This document shows positions 49,887 to 57,249 of a DNA stretch of 64,000 bases, in pieces. The notes under the pieces are model-generated. The model saw nothing but the letters and a program-made list of their open reading frames with translations, did not search any database and had not been told where the DNA came from. A program made the position numbers and the translations under genes. This stretch comes from JBMYZL01 sp049610385. Its GTDB lineage: Bacteria; Bacteroidota; Bacteroidia; Flavobacteriales_D; Sanyastnellaceae. The stretch covers positions 1 through 64,000 of the forward strand of contig JBMYZL010000006.1 in NCBI GenBank assembly GCA_049610385.1, read 5' to 3'. Position 1 is the first letter of the stretch, and each line of letters starts with the position of its first letter.

Positions 49887-51284
49887 ATGAAAAAATACAG
49901 TCGAAAATCAAACAGAACCCTTCATGGTGTGGCCATTCTGTGGCTGTTGTTCGCGGCAGTTGCTGTGGGATGCAATGGTTCTAAAGCCTTGGCCAAACGC
50001 GCTGTGAAATTGGAACAAGCAGGGCAATTTGAGGCCGCTGCAAATACTTTTTACACGGCTGTTCTCAAGGACCGAATGAATCCCGATGCAACCGCTGGAC
50101 TCCAGCGCACGGGCCAATGGGTGCTGGAAGATCGCTTGCAAGCCTTTCAGGTTGCTGTCACCACCCGGAATCGATCCCAAGCGGTTAAAGCTTACGAGGC
50201 CGCTGATGCCTACTTCGAAAAAATCAAACGCGCAGGCGTAACACTCGATTTCCCTGAACCCTATCGCCAACAATTCGCCCAAGTACGTGACGCTCACGTA
50301 AAAGACCTATACGATGAGGGTTTGGAACATCTGGAGACCGAACGATTCGAAGACGCGTTGACCGCTTTTGAAGAAGTGATTCGCTTGAGTCCAGGTTTTG
50401 AAGACGCGAAAAGACTCGCAGATGCAGCATATTGCGAACCACGCTATCGGCAGGGTTCTGCAGCCTATGAAGACAGCCGATTCCGAAGTGCTTTGGAGGC
50501 CTTAGATGAAGTTTTGGCGCGTGATGCGGCCTTCAAAGATGCTGCTGACCTGAGGGCAAATGCACTCAAAGACGGGCTTTATACCATCGCAATGGTTGCC
50601 TTCGTCAATGGTTCGAGTCGACCCAACATGGAGAACAAGTTTCGCTCATTTGTCCAGCAGGAGTTGTCCAAATCCAAGGACCCCTTTCTCAAAATCGTTG
50701 ACCGCGAAAACCAAGAGCTCATTCTGCAAGAGCAGCAAATGGCCCTCAGCGGGGTTCTCGATGAGTCCAGTGCCATCGAAGTCGGTGGTTTGCTCGGTGC
50801 CAAGTCCATCCTCAAAGGCACGGTCGTCAGTTGTGAAGCCACAACCTCGGAGCTGAACAGACGTCGAAAAGCTGGATTTGAATCTTACAAAGTGGAAAAG
50901 ATCAACGATGAAGGCAAGAAATATTATGAGACCCAATATCGCAACACGGAGTACATGGAGTTCGAGCAGTCCAGGTCGGTCGAAGTCCAATTCAACTTGG
51001 TTCTGATTTCCCTCGAAACGGGCGAAACATTGGCCTCAGAAATGATTGAAGCGCGGCAGGATGATTTGGTCCGTTATATCAAATACAACGGAAACGCCCG
51101 GAACTTGTATCCAAGTTCACCTTCAGGCAATGTGGTGCGAAGCGGAAATGGCGAACTGAATGGTCTTATCAATGCGCGGAAGGCATTGAAACAAGAATCC
51201 GCCATGGTCAATGATGCCGTTCAAGAAGCCGCTGTCCGCATCCGTCAATCCATCGAAAACCAATTGCTCACCTTGGTACCCTGA
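49887..51284 (+). CDS. TPR and CsgG-like domain lipoprotein
   Basis: 465 residues. Signal peptide with lipobox AVGC (Cys29). Residues 33-215 are helical, TPR-like: LEQAGQFEAAANTFYTAVLK, then YDEGLEHLETERFEDALTAF and YRQGSAAYEDSRFRSALEAL. Residues 230-430 resemble the CsgG/LpoB/FlgO-type periplasmic fold: YTIAMVAFVNGSSRPNMENK, FLKIVDRENQELILQEQQMA and AKSILKGTVVS. Such domains assemble at the outer membrane or activate cell-wall synthases. There are no curli genes here. The GTG one codon before the ATG is also possible. It lies 24 bases after the DUF4476 gene and 26 before the LPP20 gene. Confidence 0.78.
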   Translation: MKKYSRKSNRTLHGVAILWLLFAAVAVGCNGSKALAKRAVKLEQAGQFEAAANTFYTAVLKDRMNPDATAGLQRTGQWVLEDRLQAFQVAVTTRNRSQAVKAYEAADAYFEKIKRAGVTLDFPEPYRQQFAQVRDAHVKDLYDEGLEHLETERFEDALTAFEEVIRLSPGFEDAKRLADAAYCEPRYRQGSAAYEDSRFRSALEALDEVLARDAAFKDAADLRANALKDGLYTIAMVAFVNGSSRPNMENKFRSFVQQELSKSKDPFLKIVDRENQELILQEQQMALSGVLDESSAIEVGGLLGAKSILKGTVVSCEATTSELNRRRKAGFESYKVEKINDEGKKYYETQYRNTEYMEFEQSRSVEVQFNLVLISLETGETLASEMIEARQDDLVRYIKYNGNARNLYPSSPSGNVVRSGNGELNGLINARKALKQESAMVNDAVQEAAVRIRQSIENQLLTLVP

Positions 51285-51310
51285 CCCCTTCAATTCCTGA
51301 ACTCTACGAC

Positions 51311-52741
51311 ATGAAAACAGCATCCATGCACCACGATTCTGCCCATCCATTGAAGCCCTCTCGAATGGATGCAGGGGCATGGTTGTTTGCCTTGATACTC
51401 TTCGGACTGTGTGGATGCAAAAGCGGTCAGAACATACAAGCCTCGGCACCAGAATGGACCCAAAATTTGCCCATGGACCCCGGCTATTATGTTGGCATCG
51501 CTTCGGCCCCAGAATCCAGCTACCCAGGACGGGCGCTTGAAGTGGCGAAAGAGCGTGCTCTTGGCGATTTGGCGCGAACCATTTCGGTCAAAGTGGAAAG
51601 TTCCAGCGCTCTGAACACCCTCCAACAAGACGACCGCATCCGCTCCTCATTCCGGGAACAATCCCAAAGCACCAGCAACGCCGATTTGGAGGGTTATGAG
51701 TTGATGGGCACCTGGGAGTCCGATGCTTCCAGTTGGGCCTATTATCGCCTCAGTCGGGTCAAGTGGGCTCAAATTGTGGCGGCGCGGAAAGCCGCAGCCA
51801 TTGAAATCGCCATCGGATTTTACGAGTCAGCCCTTCAAGCTGTACAAGATGGTGATGTCCTTACGGGCATCGACCGCTACCTCCGTGGGATGGAAGCTTT
51901 ACGGGCTTATTGGGGTGAATTGAATGAAGGAGGCACTTCCTCAGGAGAGCGGATTGTCGTCGACCGTGCCTGTCTTGATGGCATCACTGAGATCCTCGCC
52001 AGTCTTCGCATCGAACCCAGTAAAAACTCCCTTGAACTGTCTTTTGCCAACCGTTTCCAAGAGGAATTGACCGTTCAAATTTTCAGCCATCATCTCGCCG
52101 TGGCGAATTTGCCAATCTCCTATCGATATCACCGCGGAACCTTGCCCCGAACAGGCACCCTGACGACCAACCCCGATGGCCTCGTTGCCATTCCTGTTCA
52201 AGGTTTTGAGCCTCAACTGTCTCATTCATCCATCGAAATTCGTTTGCGCTTGGCTGAAACCCTTTCCGAAGGGCACCTCGAAGGAGCAGCCATGATGCTC
52301 GAAGGGCTCTCATTGCCCGCACTCGACATTCCCATCTCCCTGATGAAACCAGTGGTGTGCATTCAATCCCGTGAGTTCATTTACAACCAGCCGATGAATG
52401 GAAATCGACTGGGCATCACCGATGCATTGGCCGAGGCCTTACATCAACAGGGGTTTCAAGTCACAGAATCTTGTCGTGATGCTGGACTGGTCTTGGAAAT
52501 CGAATCGGATACTGAACGACATGGTTCTGCCGCGGCTGGCGGATTTCACACCGCCTATTTGAATGCACGGGTTCGGGTGATTCATGGGGAGAGCGGCAAC
52601 TTGATTCTTCAAAAAAACCTCGACCGCGTCAAAGGCGTTCAGCTCGACTGGGATGCTGCCGCAATTGCCGCCTACGACAAAGCCGCACGAGAAATCAAAG
52701 GGCGTTTTGTAACGGATTTGGTGGAATCACTCTACCGATGA
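51311..52741 (+). CDS. LPP20-domain lipoprotein
   Basis: 476 residues. Lipobox near LFGLCGC (Cys36). The first mature domain (about 45-160) is LPP20-like: PEWTQNLPMDPGYYVGIASA, RALEVAKERALGDLARTISV, then a tail ending WAYYRLSRVKWAQIVA. The middle and C-terminal parts include a beta segment and a second alpha-beta region (TDALAEALHQQGFQVTESCR) reminiscent of TolB-N or CsgG-like folds. LPP20 domains are found in FlgP and related outer-membrane lipoproteins. An ATG at 51365 just before the hydrophobic core is an alternative start. Partner of the neighbouring CsgG-like lipoprotein is likely from co-location. Confidence 0.75.
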   Translation: MKTASMHHDSAHPLKPSRMDAGAWLFALILFGLCGCKSGQNIQASAPEWTQNLPMDPGYYVGIASAPESSYPGRALEVAKERALGDLARTISVKVESSSALNTLQQDDRIRSSFREQSQSTSNADLEGYELMGTWESDASSWAYYRLSRVKWAQIVAARKAAAIEIAIGFYESALQAVQDGDVLTGIDRYLRGMEALRAYWGELNEGGTSSGERIVVDRACLDGITEILASLRIEPSKNSLELSFANRFQEELTVQIFSHHLAVANLPISYRYHRGTLPRTGTLTTNPDGLVAIPVQGFEPQLSHSSIEIRLRLAETLSEGHLEGAAMMLEGLSLPALDIPISLMKPVVCIQSREFIYNQPMNGNRLGITDALAEALHQQGFQVTESCRDAGLVLEIESDTERHGSAAAGGFHTAYLNARVRVIHGESGNLILQKNLDRVKGVQLDWDAAAIAAYDKAAREIKGRFVTDLVESLYR

Positions 52742-52847
52742 ACGGAGCAAGAAAATCCCGAGCATGTATGGCGACCATTGCAGATTGGTACGTTTTTTGT
52801 TCTACTATCGCATACAAGAATTGAAAGTGAATCTTAAATCGCAAAAC

Positions 52848-53429
52848 ATGAAAAACAACATCATCAAAGGGAGCGTGCTCATGATGGGATTGGCTGTCCT
52901 GTTCACCGGATGCAAAGACAAGGAAGAAACTGTGAGTTCAACGCCTGTAACTCGGGGAGAAGTTGAGATTGTGGAGTTTTGTTCTGGACCCGAGTTCCTA
53001 ACCAACGGAGAATATTTCCGAGCGTCTGCGACCGGAACCAGTCCTCAGCGTGAAATTGCCAAAAAAATTGCTCGCCAAAATGCGGAGAGCGCTTTGGCCC
53101 GATCCATCGAATTCACCGTCGAAGCGGTTGCCGAGAACCAGGCCACCCAGTTGGGGTTCAACAACACCGAAGAGGCGACAAGCAAATTCAATGAACTCAG
53201 CCGCACCATTGTGAACAAAAAAATCAATGGTGCAGTGGTCATTTGCCAAAAATTGACACAGACCCCGGAAGGCAAGTACATTTCCTACTTGGCCATTGAA
53301 CTCAGCGGCCAAGAAATCGCAGACGCATATGTCAACAGCTTGCAATCGGAGGAACGAATCCGCGCTGAATACAATTATGATCAATTCAAAGACACCTTTG
53401 AAGAGGTCATGTCCAAGTACAGGGAATAA
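52848..53429 (+). CDS. Small LPP20-like lipoprotein
   Basis: 193 residues. Signal MKNNIIKGSVLMMGLAVLFTGC with Cys22 as the lipidation site. The mature part, FRASATGTSPQREIAKKIAR with QNAESALARSIEFTVEAVAE, has the LPP20 pattern of a helix of Ala/Gln repeats acting on a strand, and the end (EERIRAEYNYDQFKDTFEEV) is helical. Unlike its upstream neighbour it is short and acidic. The ATG at 52848 is chosen because the upstream 28-codon extension lacks a signal peptide. The 106-base gap before it may contain its own promoter. Followed by a strong terminator. Confidence 0.75.
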   Translation: MKNNIIKGSVLMMGLAVLFTGCKDKEETVSSTPVTRGEVEIVEFCSGPEFLTNGEYFRASATGTSPQREIAKKIARQNAESALARSIEFTVEAVAENQATQLGFNNTEEATSKFNELSRTIVNKKINGAVVICQKLTQTPEGKYISYLAIELSGQEIADAYVNSLQSEERIRAEYNYDQFKDTFEEVMSKYRE

Positions 53430-53486
53430 ATTTTGCAGTCCGTCCGCCATCTGGCACGGCACTCACAACATTTCATCCAACTGCTG

Positions 53487-53518
53487 AGCCCCGGGACCCG
53501 TCACGTCTCGGGGCTTTT
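53487..53518 (+). terminator. Rho-independent terminator of the envelope cluster
   Basis: An 11-pair stem (AGCCCCGGGAC with GTCTCGGGGCT, one G-T pair) around a 7-base loop is followed by TTTT. It ends the run from 48933. Confidence 0.85.
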
Positions 53519-53544
53519 GTGTGTTCTGGAGAAATTGCAATCCA

Positions 53545-54156
53545 TCAGCCCTGTTTCCGAGCCTGCGACTTTGAGTACCTGTTGACCAAACCACACCAAT
53601 TCCGCAGGAGTTGACGACCGGCTGGAGTCAAAACAGATTCGGGATGGAACTGGACCGCTGCAATCGGCAACGTGCGATGAGCGAGGGCCAGCGGAAGGCC
53701 CTCTTCATTCCGCGCGGTTATGATCAATACTTCAGGGAAGTCCTCCTCATCGACCACCCAACTGTGATAATGGCCCACAGTCATCGGCACTTCAATGCCA
53801 TGAAAAATGCCTGAGCGATGGGGCAGTTCATGGATTTGAGTGGTTCGGCCATGCAAGACATCATCCAGGTTTCTCAGGGTCGCCCCGAAATATTCGGCGA
53901 TGGCCTGCATGCCGAGACAAACACCCAGCAACGGAATTTTGTGCGCTGCTGCTATGGGAATCAGTTGCATCAATCTCCCTGCATCCATGGGCAAACCCGG
54001 TCCCGGTGAGAGAACAATTCCGTCGTAGAGCGGGACATTGGCCAAATTCACTTCATCATTTCGATGCACATCCACCCGTACATCCGAAATGCGCTCCAGA
54101 TCATGGTGCAGGTTCCAAGTGAACGAATCGTAATTGTCCAAAAGCAAAATTCTCAC
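53545..54156 (-). CDS. Aminodeoxychorismate/anthranilate synthase component II (glutamine amidotransferase)
   Basis: 203 residues. Class I amidotransferase with LLLDNYDSFTWNLHHDLERI at the start, oxyanion Gly block LSPGPGLP, nucleophile Cys in LLGVCLGMQAIAEYFG and the His-Glu pair in AAVQFHPESVLTPAG. It supplies ammonia from glutamine to the PabB/TrpE subunit for folate (p-aminobenzoate) or tryptophan synthesis. PabA and TrpG cannot be separated here, and no pabB or trpE is adjacent. The start is GTG at 54156, five bases after a -7 box. Confidence 0.93.
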   Translation of the reverse strand: MRILLLDNYDSFTWNLHHDLERISDVRVDVHRNDEVNLANVPLYDGIVLSPGPGLPMDAGRLMQLIPIAAAHKIPLLGVCLGMQAIAEYFGATLRNLDDVLHGRTTQIHELPHRSGIFHGIEVPMTVGHYHSWVVDEEDFPEVLIITARNEEGLPLALAHRTLPIAAVQFHPESVLTPAGRQLLRNWCGLVNRYSKSQARKQG

Positions 54157-54161
54157 GGGCG

Positions 54162-54169
54162 CGAAGGTC
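54162..54169 (-). promoter_or_regulatory. -7 box of the amidotransferase gene
   Basis: GACCTTCG (two mismatches) on the minus strand ends five bases before the GTG start at 54156. Another box for the divergent ridA gene lies 13 bases away. Confidence 0.35.
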
Positions 54170-54182
54170 GTGGTTTTCTGCC

Positions 54183-54190
54183 TACTTTCG
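54183..54190 (+). promoter_or_regulatory. -7 box of ridA
   Basis: TACTTTCG (one mismatch) ends four bases before the ATG at 54195. Confidence 0.5.
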
Positions 54191-54194
54191 GGTC

Positions 54195-54578
54195 ATGTCC
54201 AAGTCCATTTCTACCTCCTCTGCCGCCGCACCGGTAGCGGCCTACAGTCAAGCGGTGGCTGCGGGAAATTTGGTGTTTGTTTCAGGCCAAATCCCACTTC
54301 ATCCCGAAACCGGTGAACTCATCGCAGATGAGATTGAAGCGGCGACGAAACAAAGCCTTTCGAACATTCAACGGATATTGAATGAGGCGGGGCTGGGCCT
54401 TGAGAACGTGGTCAAGGCCACCATTTTCTTGATCCAATCGAAAGACTATGCGGGCATGGATTCGGCATACAGAGAGGTCATGCCTGAGCCCTTCCCCGCC
54501 AGAGAAGCGGTTTTCGTGGCGGGCCTGCCGAAGGGCGCACGTGTCGAAATTTCGGTCATCGCCCATCACGAAGACTGA
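54195..54578 (+). CDS. ridA: RidA-family 2-iminobutanoate/2-iminopropanoate deaminase
   Basis: 127-residue YjgF/YER057c/UK114-family enzyme that hydrolyses reactive enamine/imine intermediates from PLP enzymes. Motifs are AAPVAAYSQAVAAGNLVFVS, GQIPLHPETGELI, VVKATIFLIQSKDYAGMDSA and PFPAREAVFVAGLPKGARVE with the catalytic Arg. The length is typical. It has its own near-leaderless promoter and is followed by the small membrane protein gene. Confidence 0.95.
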   Translation: MSKSISTSSAAAPVAAYSQAVAAGNLVFVSGQIPLHPETGELIADEIEAATKQSLSNIQRILNEAGLGLENVVKATIFLIQSKDYAGMDSAYREVMPEPFPAREAVFVAGLPKGARVEISVIAHHED

Positions 54579-54589
54579 GAATCCATCGG

Positions 54590-54597
54590 TACCTTTG
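54590..54597 (+). promoter_or_regulatory. -7 box of the 56-residue membrane protein gene
   Basis: TACCTTTG is an exact match ending four bases before the ATG at 54602. Confidence 0.6.
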
Positions 54598-54601
54598 TCC
54601 C

Positions 54602-54772
54602 ATGCTGTTTCAGAAGCTGATTTCTTATTTGAATCCGGCGCCTTTTTTCCGCCGAGGCAAAGACCGTGAATCCAACATCAACCTGCGCATGATGCACGGT
54701 GTCAACCGATTGAGCATCTTTATGTTCTTGTTTTGCCTGGCCGTGATGTTGATTCGTTGGCTGGCTCGCTGA
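54602..54772 (+). CDS. Small single-span membrane protein, DUF6728-like
   Basis: A 56-residue open frame: basic N-terminus (FFRRGKDRESNINLRMMHGV) followed by one membrane helix LSIFMFLFCLAVMLIRW and a short tail. It resembles a small Bacteroidota family I know as DUF6728, whose members carry a NFNLRMMHGINRIS-like segment; this match is from memory. It is supported as real by an exact TACCTTTG box four bases before the ATG and by its position in an otherwise unused gap between ridA and lptD. Function is unknown. Confidence 0.7.
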   Translation: MLFQKLISYLNPAPFFRRGKDRESNINLRMMHGVNRLSIFMFLFCLAVMLIRWLAR

Positions 54773-54819
54773 CCCGGAGGTCGACCTGCCCCTTCTGTTC
54801 TTGCCCTGTACTCTGATAT

Positions 54820-57249
54820 TCAGAAGAGGGCTTCGCCTGCATTGCGCCGGGCTTCAATTTTCAAATCGCGCAACATCGATGCCTTGATGTTCAAGCGAAA
54901 AGACCAGGATTTCTGGAATCCCGTGGGAATCCAGTCAAACACAAATTCCCAACAATGCATGTCCCAGTACAGGTGGACATCGGTCCGGGTCAATTCGAGG
55001 GTTTCGAGGTCATACCCCATCGCCGCGTCAATGCTCCACTTGTCGAACAACTCCACGCCTCCCCGCGCGCTCATCGTTTGGACTGTGGTGGACAGGTCGG
55101 CTTGGAGTGCAGTATTCCAGTTGCGGCGAACGGAGATGTTGTAATCCAATGAGATGTTGAAGGGGAACTTGGCCTGCTGTCGAGAGAAGGACGTACGAAC
55201 CGCAAGATTGGCCCGTTCCAATCGCGCCCAACCTTTCCCCGTCTCAGCGAGAAACACATCCACCCTGTTGCCCGATGAATCCCGATCATACAGATTGTGT
55301 GTGGCACCTGCAGTAATTCGGAATTTATTGAACAAGGTGGTGAACATGCGGGTGTTGATCGAGCTCCACCGGAGGGAATCCGCAATGAGGTTGCAATTCG
55401 CTGACGTCGAAAAATTGTCAATGATTTTGACTTTCCGGAGGTTGCCCGTGTCGCGGTCCCGGATTTTCGCTTCGAGGTTTTGGGACAAACCCAAATTCAA
55501 AGAACCCGCTGCCCGAATGTCACCGGGCGTGAAGCGGCTCAAGCTGTATGGATTCCATGACAACGTCTCTCCTCCCAATGTATCAAGCAGCGTTCGGTTG
55601 CGTTCAGGGGTATAACTGAGGCCCAGACTGGGCGACAACACGTGTCGAATGGCTGGAATGCGGCGATCTGTTCCCAAATTGAAGATGCCGTAAAACCGCG
55701 TGGATGCAGTCGCGGACAAACGCCAATCTCGGGTGGCCGAAAAGCCATTCAACGTGTCCGTTACGGTCTCAATTTCTCCAGGCGAAATTTCCTCCAAGCG
55801 GCTGTTCACGGACTCGAAGGCCCAGAATTCGTTGAACGTGAAATTGGGGGTGATGCTGATAAATCCAGCCCGAACCTGGGAACTGGCCGTGAGGTTGTGC
55901 TTCAGTCCATTCCGGAATTCGAGGGCATCCCAATCGCCTGCAGCGATGATGCTGTCCCCCGCGCTCAAGGTCTGTTCAAACCGCGTGGATCCAGCAATGG
56001 CGATTTCGTCCAACCATCGTCCCTTTCTGCCTTCGAGCGACATCAATTTGCGCAGCGATGTTCGGGTCAAATTCATCGTCAACGCAGGCAGGGTCAAATC
56101 TACCCGTCCAGTTGTGGAGTTCTGGGCATGTCGGGCACTTGCGGCGAAATTCAAAGGTTTGCCCGGCAAGCTGCCCGACCATTGCAACGAACTTGTGAAG
56201 GTGTTCGTTAAAAAGTCCTCTCGGCTGCTGTTGAGTGTGTTGACAAAGTTACTGGAACTCCCCAGGTTGACATTTGCACTGAATCTGGAGTTGGGACGCG
56301 CCTTGGGGTCTTGGCTGTGGCTCCAGCGAACAAAAAAAGTATTGGACAAAGACAATGTGGGGGTGTCTGCAAAACCTACCCGCCGCTGCTGAAAGCTCAA
56401 ATTGACCGATCCCGAAGCCTTGTATCGGTATCGATAATTGGTGGTGCTGCGCAGCGCCCAACTCCCTCCCGTATACAAGTCAGCCTGCAACCGGGTATCA
56501 AGGTGTTCCCCAATGGGCAAGTAATAGCCCAAATCTTTCAAAAAGAACCCCAAGTTGCCCCCGTCCCCATACCCAGGCATCAACAGGCCATGACTTTGCT
56601 TTTCCGGCTTCTTTGTTGGAAACCAACCAAAAGGCAACCCAAGGGGTGCCGGCATTTTCCGGAATTTGAGATAAAAAGGGCCGCTCACCACTTTCTCTCC
56701 AGGAATCATCACCGCTCGCCGAATGTGAAAGTGATAATGCGGGTTGGGGGCGTCACATGTTGTGAATTTGGCCCCTGCGACGTGAATTCGCTCATCCGCC
56801 TGACGCTTGGCCACACCCGCATGAAAAACGGCCTCGCCCTGAACCGTGACTGCTTGTCGACTGATGCCCCGCTGGGTGGATAAATCAAAACACAAGCTGT
56901 CTTGCTCAAAGGTTTGGTCCCCCTGTTCCAAAACTGGGCGCCCAAGCAGCACCCCCAGCGTATCCAATTGGCCATATGCGCATGCTTGTTGCAAAGACCG
57001 GTCATATCGAATGTATGCGGCTTCCAGCCTCACCTTTTCCGCTGGCATTTCCACCCAAGCCGATCCATACAAATGGGCAATTTCCCGCGTGGCATCCATC
57101 CAGCTGCTGTCCGCAGCTCCCCATTCAACAGGCCCGACGTCATCCCCTTGCCCCCGTGCCCAGTGGCTTGTCCACAAACCGAGGAGGATAATCAACCCTT
57201 TGCAAGCAATAGCAGCCGAGAGGACGGAGTTATTTTTGGACAAAGCCAT
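54820..57249 (-). CDS. lptD: LPS-assembly protein LptD, Bacteroidota type
   Basis: 809-residue outer-membrane protein that inserts lipopolysaccharide into the outer leaflet. The signal peptide ends near SHWARGQ. An N-terminal OstA-like beta-jelly-roll (VEMPAEKVRLEAAYIRYDRS, AVTVQGEAVFHAG) leads to a large barrel that begins PEKQSHGLLMPGYGDGGNLG with repeated amphipathic strands to the end. The pairs of Cys known from E. coli LptD are not conserved in the same way. The start is the ATG at 57249, which shares the CATG tetramer with the amidase start on the other strand; a TAATTTTG box lies 11 bases upstream. Confidence 0.85.
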   Translation of the reverse strand: MALSKNNSVLSAAIACKGLIILLGLWTSHWARGQGDDVGPVEWGAADSSWMDATREIAHLYGSAWVEMPAEKVRLEAAYIRYDRSLQQACAYGQLDTLGVLLGRPVLEQGDQTFEQDSLCFDLSTQRGISRQAVTVQGEAVFHAGVAKRQADERIHVAGAKFTTCDAPNPHYHFHIRRAVMIPGEKVVSGPFYLKFRKMPAPLGLPFGWFPTKKPEKQSHGLLMPGYGDGGNLGFFLKDLGYYLPIGEHLDTRLQADLYTGGSWALRSTTNYRYRYKASGSVNLSFQQRRVGFADTPTLSLSNTFFVRWSHSQDPKARPNSRFSANVNLGSSSNFVNTLNSSREDFLTNTFTSSLQWSGSLPGKPLNFAASARHAQNSTTGRVDLTLPALTMNLTRTSLRKLMSLEGRKGRWLDEIAIAGSTRFEQTLSAGDSIIAAGDWDALEFRNGLKHNLTASSQVRAGFISITPNFTFNEFWAFESVNSRLEEISPGEIETVTDTLNGFSATRDWRLSATASTRFYGIFNLGTDRRIPAIRHVLSPSLGLSYTPERNRTLLDTLGGETLSWNPYSLSRFTPGDIRAAGSLNLGLSQNLEAKIRDRDTGNLRKVKIIDNFSTSANCNLIADSLRWSSINTRMFTTLFNKFRITAGATHNLYDRDSSGNRVDVFLAETGKGWARLERANLAVRTSFSRQQAKFPFNISLDYNISVRRNWNTALQADLSTTVQTMSARGGVELFDKWSIDAAMGYDLETLELTRTDVHLYWDMHCWEFVFDWIPTGFQKSWSFRLNIKASMLRDLKIEARRNAGEALF
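57231..57238 (+). promoter_or_regulatory. -7 box of the amidase gene, inside lptD
   Basis: TATTTTTG is an exact match ending nine bases before the amidase ATG at 57248. It lies inside the lptD coding region and faces the opposite lptD promoter. Confidence 0.55.

Noticed and set aside
48933..53429. Curli or flagellar operon
   Set aside because: Only CsgG-like and LPP20-like folds are present. There are no curlin subunits, CsgE/F, flagellin or basal-body genes.
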